Below are positions 22,584 through 36,200 of a DNA stretch of 64,000 bases, one piece after another. Origin of the DNA: Linnemannia schmuckeri (Eukaryota; Mortierellomycota; Mortierellomycetes; Mortierellales; Mortierellaceae); NCBI GenBank assembly GCA_029449235.1, contig JANATG010000003.1:2852001-2916000 (forward strand), written 5' to 3'. Within the stretch, counting starts at the first letter, position 1. Each line of letters begins with the position of its first letter. Under the pieces are notes generated by a model. That model was not told the DNA's origin. It searched no databases and saw nothing but the letters and a program-made list of their open reading frames with translations. The position numbers and the translations under genes are program-made.

Positions 22584-23905
22584 TTAGACCTTAAGGCGGT
22601 TGGCAATCTCGTCCTTGCGAGCGTTAATGTGCTCGCGCTCCTCCTGCTTGTTGGCATCGTAGGCAAGGACGTTGGCCTGATTGAAGGGGTTCTCAGGCGA
22701 CTTTTGGAACTGCTTGTAAAGCATATCCTGCATCTGGTTCTGTCTCAATCCAGGGTGCTCCTTCTTCAAGATGGGCATCTCGCGCTCCACATATGCAGCG
22801 AACGCAGCCTATTAAAGGATAGTGGTAGACAGCACTCGATGTTAGTTCTGATTGCTGCTTGTTGCAAGTATAAAGAACAACTGAAAGGGTGAATAAACAT
22901 TACCTTGAAGCGACGCTCTGGGTGACGGTCGACATCCTTGCCCTTGCCAGTGGTGATGGGGCCATTGGTACCGGCGGGTGCACCAGTGAGGGTCAAGAGA
23001 TCGAGGGCATCATCAATATTGGAAGCAGAGAACTCTTCAACAACCTTGACCTCGTTACCAAAGGCCTCAGCCTTCGCGGTCTTCTTGATGGCCTTTTTCT
23101 ATTTGATTTGAACCATATAAAGTGAGAAAGGGAGGGTTTAGAGAAAACTCGTCGATGACGAAAGATAGAGAGTACACAGTTACGTGATCCAAGTAATGTG
23201 AGAATGTGGTAAGTTACCTCCTCACCCTTGATGGGCTTAGTGGGCTTGCCCTTGAGACTCTTCTCCTCCTCCTCGAGGGCACGGGCAGCCTCACGCTTCT
23301 TGGCCAATTGCTCTTGCTATGAACGAATAGTAGATAGAACAAATATGATGATTGCGACGCAGCAAAGGAGAAAAAATTAAGGTATATGTAAGTGTTTGGT
23401 CCAAAAAGTGCCATTGTTTTTGCCTCCTCAATCGCCGCAGCAGCAGAAAGTCCATAGATATAAATATTGTCAAGGTAGCAATGTATGAAAAAACATATGC
23501 CCAAAAAGAAAAAAAAAAATAATAAAAGATGGAGCAGCATAGCGTGTGGGTAAGACGTACTCTCTTCTGCTCCTCAGCCTCCTTCTTGTTGCCCTTGGCG
23601 CCCTTGGCCCAATCGGCAGCCTCATTGGCCTCAGCCTCAGCGGCCTTCTTGGCGTTCTTGGCGTTGGCAGAGGCAGCCTTGCGCTCGTTGGCGGCAGCGA
23701 CTATATGGTAGTTGAAGGTGAGAAAGTGTGTTCATGTCAACGATCAGCCTTAGGTTTGTGTTCAAAGTATGAATTTGAGTGAGTCGATTCAGAGAAGAAA
23801 CGGGAGAGGAGAAAGTATTGATAGAGATGCGGGTGTTGTGAGCGATGTATGTATAGTAATTGTTGTTGTTTTCGTACCCTTGCTGTTTTCCTTTCTGGGT
23901 GCCAT
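22584..23905 (-). CDS. CCDC124: CCDC124/Lso2-like ribosome-associated protein
   Basis: Proposed CDS: complement(join(22584..22808,22904..23098,23218..23316,23561..23700,23878..23905)), 228 aa, five exons, every join in phase. The N-terminal half is a Lys/Ala/Glu-rich helix typical of the family ('NERKAASANAKNAKKA', 'ALEEEEKSLKGK'). The conserved C-terminal domain begins 'DRHPERRFKAAFAAY' and continues 'EMPILKKEHPGLRQNQMQ' and 'SPENPFNQ', matching animal CCDC124. Family members (Lso2 in yeast) bind the ribosome at the A-site/GTPase centre during stress or quiescence and help translation restart. The start codon is the first ATG of a 28-nt first exon. No odd features beyond the small exons. Confidence 0.9.
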
Positions 23906-24839
23906 GGCTATGTACGAATGAATGTGTGTTTGTGAGAGTGGGAGAGAGTGAAGGTGTAATGAATTGAAAAAAGATTCGAATCGAACAAAGTAGGAGTTGG
24001 GCGTTTGCTTGTGCACACGAAACAGAAGCCAAACGAAACGAAAAGCCACCCGCTCAGACTTTGGCCACTCGAAAGAAACATGAATTATGACTTCACCATT
24101 TTTATTCAGTCCAAAGCACACGGGGAACTAAGGCATTATGAATGTATACTTCGCTCTGCTATCCACCTCTCATACAGACGCAAATACCAAGAACCCTTCA
24201 GAAAGAGCAGACAATTGCAAGAGAGGCATCATTGACAGGAACGACAACAAAAAAAATGGTGACCCGCATACCCCTCTTCTCAAGTTATCAGAGATAACGT
24301 CTCGATAGAACGGTTGTAGGTTCAGTTTTCTTGCTCAAACTGTCAAGAGGTAGTATGTATTTGTTCTTTGCTCAACTTATACGTAAGTCATGAAAACGAT
24401 ATTCATGCGTACACCTGAAGGAGCATTGGCGCGGTGTGGAAGTAGAAGGGGGAAGACAAAGGAAACAAGTGAACGATCGACGCGCTCAACTGCTCGTCAG
24501 TTGAGAATCACGTTTCATAAAAGACACAGGGAAAGAAGGACTAATCGTTTGCACACTGAAAGAGTGATGACGTTTTATTCGTTGGTTGCATTGAACAAAA
24601 AGGAACAAGGAAGAACAAGTGAAGTTGATGGGGTTGTGGTAGATGGTGGCGTAGAAGGTGGAAGGCAAGTGAAGGAAAGAAAGGCACTCGACAAAAAACG
24701 AACAGGTCATTGTACTTCATTCTTCAAAGGCAGATGTTCCTTTCCTTAAGGGCAATCACGTTCTCGCTGAGGCGAATGATAAGTGCGGTGCGACTACGGA
24801 ACTGCTCGAACCTCCTCTTTGCTTTAAATCTTTACAAAA
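23906..24839. other. Divergent promoter region (CCDC124-like / RPL18)
   Basis: Just under 1 kb between two divergent translation-related genes. No coding sequence supported. The right end carries a short pyrimidine stretch (24809-24820, with CTCCTCTTT) close before the proposed RPL18 start, as expected for a ribosomal-protein leader. Confidence 0.45.
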
Positions 24840-26606
24840 ATGGTTAGCAGTCACGCAGGAGCGAAAAATCATTTTGCTGGAGGGTCTGGGACACAGGAGG
24901 AAGGGCGTCTACACGCCTGTAGCACGCCGCAGGACATGGGAGCTCATAGGCATCCATGATCACCAATGGGTGCAACTCACATTCACCCTATCCATCGATC
25001 GCGATATCATCGACAACCATCGCCATCGATGCCGCTACCATGTCCGGTTATTATCGACTCGTCGCCAGGAACACCAAAAACCATCATCACCTATCGTGCA
25101 TCACACATCATCACATCATCTTGCGCCTTTCAGTGAGACATGGTAGCCAGCGCTTTTTCGTCGACGGAAAGGTCGACCTCGGTGGAAAGGAAGAGTCGCC
25201 ATCAAAGAACTACTGCGAGAAGGCGATGGCGATCCCATCTGTGCAGGATCGCATCACCTCTTTCTCAGAACCCTTCAACGACCCTCCGACTTCGTACTTC
25301 CATCGCAAAGACAGCTGGAGGAAGTGCTGATCCGAAAGAGGCCTTTTTTTGCAACAACACAGAGCAGCAGGAATGACTATCTTTAGTAGAACCCAACAAC
25401 CTTCACATCACTCAATAACTAGCACCACCCTCTGGAGAAAACTAGCAATTGATTCACAGGAAGAAAAAGTCAACACACAATGATGAACCCTTGATCCCGC
25501 GTGCTAATCAACTCTCTCCTCGACTTCTCTTTTGCTCGTATCGACGATATATAGGGTATTGACATTAAGAAGCACCACGTTCGCAACAAGAACCGTCAGG
25601 CTCCCAAGTCCGAGGATGTCTACCTGTTGTTGCTTGTCAAGGTATGCAACCTCCGAGAGTCTACATGGAATATGGCCTGTTTTGGGTGGCTGGGAAGAAG
25701 CAGGAAATCAGGAAGAACACGAAGCAGTAGCCATTGTCGACATTTTTATCTTGAAACCCCAGGACAGGAGCATTAATTGGTCGACAAAACCTGCTACTTT
25801 TCACAAAGGAACAACGGCTTTGGTGAATCTTTCAATCGACTCTCTATGTTCGTTATCGCCAATCTGCATCAGCTCGAACAACTCTCACTGCGGTCATTTG
25901 CAAAGGAGACCTATCGCAAAACATGCCACTTTGAAGCTAATTTGGCTTCTCAGTTGATTCAGCGAATTCGAGGCGATCCCTATTTCACACTCTACTTGTC
26001 AGTATCCAACAGACTATCGACTCTTGAACAATATCTCACTCGTTTCAGGATCTTGGCATACCAGCGACCAGGACACAATAATTCATCGAGTACATAGGAA
26101 ACAGTCGACTCACCATAATTGCCTTTCTTCCTTGAACAAAACAGCTCTACAGATTCCTCGCTCGCCGCACGGACTCTGCCTTCAACAAGGTTGTCTTGAA
26201 GCGTCTTTTTATGTCGCGTGTCAACCGCCCCCCCATGTCCGTCTCCCGTGTTGCCCGTAACATGGCCGGTAAGGAGGGCAAGACCGCCGTCATTGTCGGC
26301 ACCGTCACCGACGACAACCGCTTCCTCGAGGTCCCCAAGTTGTCGATTGCCTGCTTGCGCATCACCAAGACCGCCAAGGCTCGCGTCTTGAAGGCCGGTG
26401 GTGAGGTCATCACCTTCGATCAGCTTGCTCTCCGTGCCCCCACCGGTGCCAACACTGTCCTCCTCCGCGGCAAGAAGAACACCCGTGAGGCCGTCAAGCA
26501 CTTCGGTATGGGCCCCGGCAAGCACGCCAAGCCCTATGTTCAGTCCAAGGGCCGCAAGTTCGAGAAGGCCCGTGGTCGTCGTGCCTCCCGTGGCTTCAAG
26601 GCTTAA
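24840..26606 (+). CDS. RPL18: 60S ribosomal protein L18 (eL18)
   Basis: Exons 25555..25641 and 26145..26606 are certain: they encode 'GIDIKKHHVRNKNRQAPKSE' through 'VYLLLLVK', then 'LYRFLARRTDSAFNKVVLKR' through to '...SRGFKA'. With a preceding Met the protein is 183 aa, the expected eL18 length. The reading starts at Gly2 directly after an acceptor, so the start ATG must be in an upstream mini-exon. I propose ATG 24840-24842 (followed by GTTAGC as donor), which lies after a CT-rich leader; other ATG-GT sites (near 24256, 25139) cannot be excluded. Introns are then 712 and 503 bp, long for this window, as is common in ribosomal-protein genes. It is a structural component of the large ribosomal subunit. 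A possible AATAAA signal lies near 26714. Confidence 0.93.
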
Positions 26607-27244
26607 ATGGTTGGTTTTGCCAGATCTTCTTTTTAAGCATACACAGAGTTTTTTGGGGGAATGGCGACCTTTGGTGTCTCGTCAATCATTCCTGCAACGC
26701 CCTGATAATGTCCGAAATAAAGTCTTCTTTTTCGGTATCAAACACACCTTTTCTTTTCTTTTCTTTTTTCTTTTTTTTATGTTGATTCAACGGTGTGGAT
26801 CAAGAATAAGCCAAAAGTCATGGATCATAGTAGTTCAGCGTGTTTACTATACGTACGTTTGCACGAAGTCAGACAAGCCTTTTTTTTTTATTTTCTCTCG
26901 CGTTGTGTTCAATGAAATCAAAGTCATGTAGTAATTAGAGAGTGTAGTGACATATGAACAGCAATGAGTTTATTATGCGTATGGAAAAGTATCTGAGGAG
27001 AACTGGGTATCGAAAGAAATACTGGGTGGAGAGCGAGAGAAAAATACAAGATGGATCTAGGCTAACCTAAGGTGAGCCTAAACGGGGTAGGGGAAAAGAA
27101 ACATAAGAGGGGAGGGGGTATGTATGGACAAAAAGAGAGCGACTCGGGTAATAGGAAGGGGAGGGAGTGGTCTCGCCCCTTTTTTCCGCGCAGTGGAGGT
27201 TTACCAGCCAGATCAAAGGCATTGCTGGGGGGAGGGGGGGGGGT
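26607..27244. other. Convergent intergenic region
   Basis: Between the 3' ends of RPL18 (plus) and the 2OG oxygenase (minus). Contains an AATAAA near 26714 and T-rich runs (26750-26780, 26880-26890). A G-run occurs at 27225-27242. No gene seen. Confidence 0.5.
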
Positions 27245-29333
27245 TCACTCCTCGTGGGTGTACCAGCGAGCATAAACCTCAGGATGGCAACGGTGGACGG
27301 TCTCAAAGACGTGGGCGCCACTGCTCCAGCCTTCTTCCTCGTCATCGACACAGGCAGTGGCGTGCCTTGAAGACGAAGCGCTAGCATCAGGGAAAGAGAG
27401 ATTGCCTTGAGTGGTGATTCCCAGACCACAAAACTTCTCTCCGTCAGCCTTGGGAAGCTCCTTGCGGGTCTGAGCGTTCGAAAAGTCCAAGCGGGCAGAC
27501 CGGTCCAAGTTCTCGATCTGGTGGGGAACACGGGTATCAAGGGAGGGATCAAAGAAGAAGGGAATGCTATACCGATCTTGACCGGACATGTTGTTCAGAA
27601 CACGATGCACCGTAGCTTGGTACAACCCACCCGTCATCCTCTCCATGGCCTCCCCCATCGTCACAATAAACGTCTCGGGCACTGGCCTCGTATCCATCCA
27701 TTCACCCGTGGCGGGGATCTGGCCCTGCAAGCCGCCCACCATATCTTGAAGCAAGACAGTCAAGAAGCCAGTGTCTTTGTGAGCACCACAGCCAATGGTT
27801 GCGGCTTTCGTGTTCTTGACCGAGGGATACTTGGCGGCCTTGAGGCGGTAGTAAGGGGTGTCACCAAAGAGGTCACGGAAGTAATGCGCGGATTGTCCGA
27901 GGGAAAGCGCGACAGCCTCCATGAGACGATGGGAGAGAGTCTCGAGTTGGTGCATGAATTCAATGATATGAGGTTGGAAGGCAGGGAGGAGTTCAAGGGT
28001 CGAGGCGGGCCATTGATTGGGACCTTGCAGGCCTTGGTAGTCGGGCGATTGTGTGGGCACAAACGAGGGCAGCGCTGATTGTTCTGGACCAAACTGAAGT
28101 TGTTCGCGGTGGTCGACTTGGTTGTTTGTGAACTCTTCGCCTGGTAGATCCAAAAAGCAATGCAAAGCAAACAAAATCGCGATCGAAGGAAGAGAAGAGA
28201 AGAAAAAAAAACGTGAAAAAGGCGCGGTTAGTGACAACTGCATAAACAAAAGAGCAACGTTACAGCTGCGCCTTGCTTCTGTGCGCTATCCCTTTTTCCC
28301 TTATTTCCCGTAGGTATTATTAAGTCTAAACACGGAGGCAGAACAGACACACCCCCTTCCTCGCCGCCACCCTGATCTCTAACCCATCAACACATGTAAA
28401 CAATGAGGACCGAGCGGCTTGATAGAAGCAAAAGGGAAATGAAAAAAGCATGAGAGCCGGCCTTTTTCATTCAGCATGAAAAGATAGATCAGAAGAGGGG
28501 GTGAAGGGATGAGGGATGGCAAAAAAAGGAAGATGGGGGGTACAAAGGATGCAATGACGAAGGGCGGGAGAAAGAGAGGGAGGTGGGCCAGTCAGCCAGC
28601 CAGCTCTTTCCTCATGCTTTGAAGATGACTATAAACAGCTCCCAATGAGATGGAAGACAAGAACCCGCGCGAAAATAGGGGATGACAAAGAGAGGGAACC
28701 GGAAAAAGGGCCTTTCCCTCTAATTGCGCCGCAAAGCAGAGCAAAGCAAAAGAGCAGAAATGATCACTCACCAATGAGTTTGTAACCACGGAAGTGTCTG
28801 CTGTTGCAGATAAGCATCTTCTTCTTCTCCTCCAAGGGCAATGCAAAGTAGTCTTGGACACTCTTCATCGCGCCTGCAGTCATTTCGGTCGTGATCCCAT
28901 GGTCCTTAATGTAGAACGTGCCCAAATCGATCAGGGACTCGCGCATGTCGGCAAGGAAGCGCGGACGGGTCGCAGGATTGTCGAAATCTTGGAGAGAGAG
29001 GACCTTGACCTTCTCGTTAGCCTTTGTGGCCACCTTATCTGTGGTGGTAGTCGCGACCGCCGCTGTTGGGTTGGTAGGGGCTGTTGCGTTGGTTGTAGGA
29101 ATAGCAGAAGCAGTGGCAGTGGTGATCGTGGTCGAGGATGCCTTGGATGAGAGGGTTGCAGCTGCAAGAGCAGAGGTCGGAGTGGCGATGGTAGAAGAGG
29201 AAGAAGAGGCAGGGGTGATGATCTTAGAAGCAGAAGTAGTAGTGCTGGTGGAAGAAGAGGAAGAAGTTGAATTGAAGGGAATCTCGACAAACGTTGGGAT
29301 AACGATGCCTGCAGGTGCATGGATCTCGGACAT
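27245..29333 (-). CDS. 2-oxoglutarate/Fe(II)-dependent dioxygenase (isopenicillin N synthase-like)
   Basis: Proposed CDS: complement(join(27245..28140,28772..29333)), 485 aa, one 631-bp intron that keeps phase. The N-terminal non-heme dioxygenase domain (DIOX_N) lies near aa 115-190 ('VLSLQDFDNPATRPRFLADM', 'FYIKDHGI', 'FFALPLEEKKKM'-like). The catalytic jelly roll follows: Fe ligands are H308 and D310 in 'GAHKDTGFLT' and H366 in 'ATVHRVLNN'. The 2-oxoglutarate-binding Arg is R377 in 'DRYSIPFF'. Residues about 20-110 form a Ser/Thr/Ala-rich low-complexity insert, and about 70 C-terminal residues extend beyond the core. The substrate is unknown; fungal relatives act in secondary metabolism or on small acids. 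No neighbouring biosynthetic genes argue for a cluster. Confidence 0.92.
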
Positions 29334-30187
29334 TTTTTTATGCGCCTAAAAAGGAGGGTTAAAAAAAAAGGTATCTGTGGTTGTGTGGTGTCAAGAAAAA
29401 TATTTCAAGGGGTGAACAAAAGAAAAGAGGCCAAAAGGACTGACGGGAAAACAAAAGGGTAGTAAAGAGAAGATTGGCAAAGAAGCTATAGCAAATAAGA
29501 GGATGTGCTTGGAATGGGGGCACGGATGAACGCGTCGATCTGATCGGTCAATGGTAACGAACGAAAAAGAGGGTTGTTGTCTGTGGGGATGTAAGAGTAG
29601 TACAGAGAAAGTCGAAATTAGAGTAAATTGTGGCGGTAAATGAGCAATGGCGTGTGGTTGCTGGATGTTTTTCTCAAAATGTGAAGGAGGGAGAAGAAAG
29701 AAGTAGTAGTTCGTTTTGTTCAAGGAGAGGATGTTGTTGATGATGATGAAGATGAACAAAGTAAGAAAAAAAGATGGAAGAACCCCATTCTTTTTATACC
29801 TTTGTGTTGCTCACACGCAGAAGGGAATTGGAAAAAAGGGATTGTCGCATTGCTTCTGTTGATTCACTCTGGTCCATCGATACGATACGATTTGAGACCA
29901 AAAGAATAATGAGTGAGGGAGGATCGTTTCAAGTGGTTGCGCATATACTCATACATATATTGTACTGCAATTCAATGGAGCCAAACAAAGGCACATTATT
30001 AGTATGTTCTGATTGAATTGAACTAAACATTCAACTCTCAAGCCAACACAGTGGAGGGGAGCCTAATCCTCAATTGTACATACATGTACATGGGTACATG
30101 CACCTATTGTGAAAGCAAAACAATGGGCTTTGAGAAAGAGGGGTGAATGGGGTGAATGGGCTGGTGCTCTCTCCTTCTTTTCTCTCT

Positions 30188-30190
<3 letters not shown>

Positions 30191-30219
<29 letters not shown>
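30191..30219. repeat. Poly(T) tract
   Basis: A 29-bp T run inside a CT-rich stretch of the gene-free region. It could be the reversed tail of an old retrocopy, but no coding relic lies next to it. Confidence 0.85.
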
Positions 30220-32176
30220 CTTGCTCTGCCTCTCTCTTCTTTCTCCTAGAAAGGGTTTTCACCACACATAATTATAATCGAATAAACAAAAGTAGACGAC
30301 AACGACAATCATTGTATAGCTTAATACTCTCAGTCATATTCAATAAGTACCGACACTGTTTGTCTCTTCTGACAGCCTATTCTTTTCAAAGGGCGGACAA
30401 AAAAACAAGGGCGACTATCCGCTATAAGGTTGTTGGCCATAGCGATAATCCAAATGCTCAGGACAACAACAACCTCTATCCACCCCTTTCTCGTCATTTT
30501 CTTTGCCCATGGGTATTCTTTGTTCTCGTTCTCCTCTTCGTCCTATTCCTCCTTCTCCTCGCCAACTCCTCCTCTCTCCCTTGCGTATATTTTTCCTCTT
30601 AATCGAAACCGGGACTGTGTGAAAAAATAGCTTGATTGCTCAGAGGAGTTGATTTGTTCTCGACAAATCTGGGTGTCTATCTGCAGAAGAAAGAAATGGG
30701 AGCCATAACGGGCGAGCAAAAAACGTGTCCAGCCAGCACATCGTGATGCGTACGACTGTCTGTTAGTGAGCAAGCGAACAAACGAGTAGGGAGACAAAAA
30801 AAAAAAAAAATGTCAAAAAGAAGAGGTGAATAGGGGCGTTCGCTTGTTGCAAGGCACGTTTGAATAAGGTTCGCGTAACGATCAGTGATATTTCAGGGGT
30901 GAAATAAAACATCTATCAGTCAATCAATCGATAAAACATGTCCATTGTCCAGTTCAATGAAGAGACCTCTTTGCATTTTTGTTGTTCCTTTTTCTTTCGA
31001 CTGTTAGTGAAGGGGGGAGGCAAGGCTGCTGTGTTTTTTATGCTTGAATAGCTCTAACTTCATATCATGCTGTTGTTGTTTGTTATCACTCTCTAAACCC
31101 CCTGGTTCACCAGCTGCGTGCTCGAGATATAGACGGACAGGCCGGTAGAAGGACCGACAGACTGCCAACCATCCAAGCGAGTGAACGAAACGGGTGCAAA
31201 TGGTCACTACGCCTAATCAACCTATCTCCCTTTCTTTCTCTCACACTATTCGATCCCCGACCATGTAAACAGCATGCTCAAAAGAGAGAAGGGGTTCGGT
31301 TTGATCGAGACCAAAAAAAAAAAAAAAAAAAAAAAAAAAGTAGGAAAGGGGGGACACCCAAGCAGAGCAAGAAGAAAAGAATGTATGTATGCTTGCGAGA
31401 AGAAAGAATGTGATGTGCATTGGGCACAGAGGGGCCATGGTGTACGCACAAAAAAGACATTTAAAATAGACAAGGAAAGGAGAGGGGACGGAACAATTCG
31501 AGGAACACACTGCCCTATTCCTCAAGAAAAACAGGCATGAACATGGCACTAACCTTTTGACTGAACCCGATTTCTACAGTGACCCATCGTCCATTCGCTT
31601 CTTCCGCTTCTTCCTGCTACTGTCCTTTTTTCTTATCGAACTATTCATATTATTCCACTCTTGCGACCAATATGATCCTTTTTTTAACCACCATGGCCAC
31701 TAAAATCAACGATAACAGACTGTCGGTCCAACGGAATCCATCCCCCTTCCTTTCTCGTTTATTTTTATTCATTAGCAATGCGTTCGTCAACGATGGATGT
31801 CGTGTACTATAGCTGGTAATAGGTTGGCTCTCAATTTGCAGAATAGTCTATTCTCTCATTTACTTTTTCACTTTCTCTCTCTCTGTCTCCGCCCTCTTCT
31901 TCCTTCTTGTGTGTGTGCTCAATAAACCCCCTTCCTTTTTTTGTCTCTCTTTCTTCTCACCCATCCAATCCTTCGTTATTGAGTTACCCGCAAAAATATA
32001 CATATATCGAACACATTGGCTTCAAAGGAGGGAGGGCGGTCAAAGGAGAGAGAAATGCGCACCCCCTTTGATCCATCCCATACCATCCAACTCCCCTCCT
32101 TTCAGTTATTGTTACAATAATATACTAACAATACCATTGAATACCCCGATAGAGTGGCTCAGCTTTTCCGTGAATG

Positions 32177-32208
<32 letters not shown>

Positions 32209-33167
32209 TCCATAGGCCTTTTTACTTCTTTCTGACCATGCCTCTCACCATCCCTCTACCTCTCTCTCTCGTCCTCTCTCTCTCGTCCCCCTTCTTTTCG
32301 CCTCCTACCCTCTCCCTTTCTTTCTCTCTCTCTCTTACCTCTTGTCCTTTCTCTGTTTTCCTCTCCTATCTCTCCCCCATTTTCGTCGCATAGCATGCGT
32401 TATTTTTCCTATACTTTCTAGTTGCCTTTACTGATCGGAGTGTACCCGATCCAACCACCCTCGTTTTCTATTGTCCTCGCTACAAATAAAATTGAGGCGT
32501 ACTCAAAAAAAAGAGACGCGTCTTGCTTTTCGCGATTGAGAGACACTCTACCTTTCTGTCTGGATAAACCTGGGTCACTCTCTCTTTCTTTTGATAGACC
32601 TTGCTTGCGGACGCGTTATTTTTGCAGGAAAAATGTGGATCCTATGGCGATTGCTGTCGTCAAACGACTACGCACTTTTTTCTTGTCCTGCGCGGTAGAA
32701 CCTCACGCTCTTCTTTTCTTTGTAATAAGGAGTATGCTTTGATCTGTCTGACCAATTCTTCCTTCTCCACAGTAACAGTAGGTCTTTGTGCTCTCTCCTT
32801 GTCTGCCATTCCCCTTCCATTGCCTAAGCATCACTCCCATCCTCTTGTTTTTCTCTCTTTTCAGTTCTATACAATGACCTGACTGAATACAGCTTTCTGT
32901 AATCAAAGACAGATATTTATACATCTGCCAATATCTCCTCCACAGGCGATCTTGCAATTTTGTTTCTTTCATTATTCCTTTCTTTAAAAGCATTTCGGTC
33001 ACCTCTCTGGACAAAGAGGGTCAAGCAATATAACATCGGAGCAAAAAACACACTCAAAAAACTAAACAAATAAAAAAAATAAACTAAAGGATAGAATCTT
33101 CAACAAGAAAACAGCAAAATATCCTATTCGCTTTGTTAGTTTTGCAGAGGAAGGTAGGCAACAATGC

Positions 33168-33169
<2 letters not shown>

Positions 33170-33199
<30 letters not shown>
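33170..33199. repeat. Poly(A) tract
   Basis: About 30 A residues in the gene-free region. The sequence before it (33050-33168) is A-rich as well. No retroelement reading frame is visible upstream. Confidence 0.85.
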
Positions 33200-33200
<1 letters not shown>

Positions 33201-36200
33201 ACGCGCGTCACTAAGCTAACCATTGAATTGGTAGCCCATGATCGAGCCAGTTTGGTGCGTTACTGAAAGTGGTGATTACGAATCGGATCGCGAATAATTT
33301 TACTTAGAGCTGTAAACGTGGAAAAAAATGTTCCTGAAGGAATCGAGTAGAAATCTCAGCACTTGACTCGTTGAGCGTAACTCCTCCCCCCCCCCCTCTC
33401 TGCCCAAACTGTATGTTGACTATTTATCAATCGTATCGTAACCGCGCCAATTGAATCCTTGTGGTGTAATGGCCAACTACATCCTCCTACTATTTTCGAA
33501 TCACTCTTTTCGTTTTTGTCCTATAACGATGTCGTAGCTGTGGTCATAAATTTTGCTATGTTTGTTAGATTCCTAAGGGGTTGTTGTCTGAAGAGCAAGA
33601 AAGGGTGAAAAAGAAGGGGACTGGAGAAGGTGGAGAATGAAAAGGGATGGAAGAAAGGAGAGCAGCATAGGCGTAAGTGCGGTTCGAGGCAGTGATGTTT
33701 ATCACGCGCTTTAGCCGCTTGACGACAGAAATGCGCTCAAATATGTTTTATAGGAGGGGAAAATGAACAACAAAAACTGTCATGACAAGAGACCGAAAGC
33801 CTTTTTCTCTTACTTTTTGTTTTTCGCGTTTTGCTGCTATCTCTTCTACGACACCGGCCAAGCGAGCGAGCGCAAAAACAGGAATGAGAAAACAACCGAG
33901 TTGGTCAGTCAGTGTAGTATGCTCGAACTGATATGCTTGCCTAGCTTTGCATCGCCGATGCATTCAAGGGAGGAAGATTGCCAAAACAGCGATGCTTGTT
34001 CCTCCTGCCCCTTCCCCTCCTCTCATGTCCCTCCTCCCTTTCGGTCCTCTCGCTTTTTTGGCCGTGCCGGGTGTGTTACCCCTTTCCTCCTTCGCACTTT
34101 CTCTGTCCCTTTGTCTTTCTCTCTCTTTTTTGCATGCTACGCTCGTAAACTCGCATTTTTTTCTCTTTTCTCTCCTCACTGGCAGGCAGCCTTCTTTCCC
34201 CTCCTGCCCCTTTCTCTCTTTATCTGCCTGCACGTATCAGCTTTGCTCTTTCGTGTCTACCTCTCCCTCTCTGTCTCTCTTTTCCGCTTCGCTTTGACAT
34301 TCTCCCTCCTCCCCTCTTTTCCCCCTCTTGATTTATTGCGAAGTAATGGTCTTGCCTTTTTTTTTAGCTTTCGAGTGTTTTTGTGCCGACCTTTTAGCCG
34401 TTGTATCATCATTTGAAGGCAGTTTAGGAATGATCCAACAGATTATTCCCACTCGGGGTTGCGGAGGAGGAAAAATTTGCATAGCCAGCACTTCTTGACC
34501 TAAGCCCAAGGCAAATTGGGCTGTCGTATCATTTCGTTAACCCTCTTCCTTCTCTCTTCGAGCTTCATCCCATTCGTGTCACGCCTAGCCAGCCATTCAG
34601 TCATGCCCTTTCGCATCTTCTACTTGAATAGCTATCCCTCAATGTTGCTGATGTCGAAGAAGGCAAGGAAGAGCATGAATAAGTAGGGCACAAGCTATGT
34701 GTGTCACGTATGTTGGGGACTGCACCTCATCCCCTATGCCCTATGGCATCATGGGTGCTTGATGCAACAACAGGATAGGCAAATGCACATCTGCAACAAC
34801 CCATAGCAACAGCTGTTACGGCTATGACAAACGGACACTATCTAGTGCAATGGGCATAACACGTAGCATCGCAAAAAATGATATCCATAGGCAAAGGCTA
34901 CTGCTCCTTTTCTCTTTTTCTTGATGCAAGATTCTCCTCCCTGCGGATCTCCTAAAAATCTTATAACCTACCTCCTCCTCCTTCTCTCTCTCTTCTTCTC
35001 CTTCTTCCTCTTCTCTTTTGTCCCTCTCCTTGTCCCTCTCCCTCTTCCACTCTCGCGCACCATCCCTTCCTTCTCCCGTTGTTTTTTCTTCTTACTATCT
35101 CTCTCCCTTTTTCTCTCTTTTTTGAATTTCCTTCTTGTAGCCCTGGAAGGAGTCAAGTGATGGATGGACATTGTTTTAACTTTTTAGTGAATGTCGCTCC
35201 CTGTGATACTCATGTACATCTTGGCACGCGTCTCTTTCTCTTCCTCTCTCTTTACCTTTCACACACATACATACACAGTGGAAAAGGACCCAAAGAATAT
35301 CATTCAGCGGATTCAAACTCAAGTTTCCACTTTCCTTTCCTTTTTCTTTCCTCCCATTTCTCCCCTGCAGAGAGAATACCCGGGTCACCCAAGCAGCTTT
35401 CTTCTTACACCTTAACATCTTTACACGGTGTCAGTGCCATTTGTTTTTGACCAGTGTCCCAGGCCATTTTTTTTCACTTTCACTAGGGGGAGGCGTGACA
35501 TTTCTTGTTACTCCCATCTTTTTTTCGTGTTTGACCTTGATACTTCTTTTTTCGTATATAGCTTTTCTTTGACATGCGTTCTTGCATTATGTTTGGCAAG
35601 GAAGCCCTAGACAAAAAAAATGACAATCATTATCATGAGACGCGACACTCATGTAGAAGAACTGCATCCTTGAAAAGGTGGGTGGTAATGATGATGACAC
35701 ATCACGACATCTGTACAAAGAAGGAGAAGGAGGAACACAGGTACACTTTTTTTACCGAAATCCGTCTGTTCGTTTTTGTGACACCCGAAAGAAAGCCAGA
35801 GTAGTGGAAACGCGTTTTTTATTTTCTTTCTCTTTCGCGTTCACTTTCGCACTCTGTTTTGACCAGTAATTTATTCTCCTCAGATTACTCAATCATTTTA
35901 TTTTCGTATGGTGTGGAATGCTCAAAAAATACGAAAAGAAAGGTACACGCTAACGCAATTTGTTTTTTTTGTTTTTGCTTCTGCGCTATTTTCGAGTGGT
36001 CGAAGTGCTAGTAGGCGGCATTAGCAACGAACAACCACACCGCGCATACCCACCACTGTGCCCTGCTTTGCATTTGCACTTACCTCCCTTCAACGTTGGT
36101 AGATCTGCATTGCATGAACAAGAAAAAAAAACGAGGCGCCTTTTCTTAGTTTTGTGTTAAGGGCGGGAAAGGAAAAGAGGGGGCAGAAGGAGGGGGATGG

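Noticed and set aside
25480..25486. ATGATGA in RPL18 intron 1
   Set aside because: Looks like a C box but no D box or terminal stem was found.
33763..34416. 217-codon frame
   Set aside because: Phe/Ser/Leu-rich translation of a pyrimidine tract, no domain or splice support.
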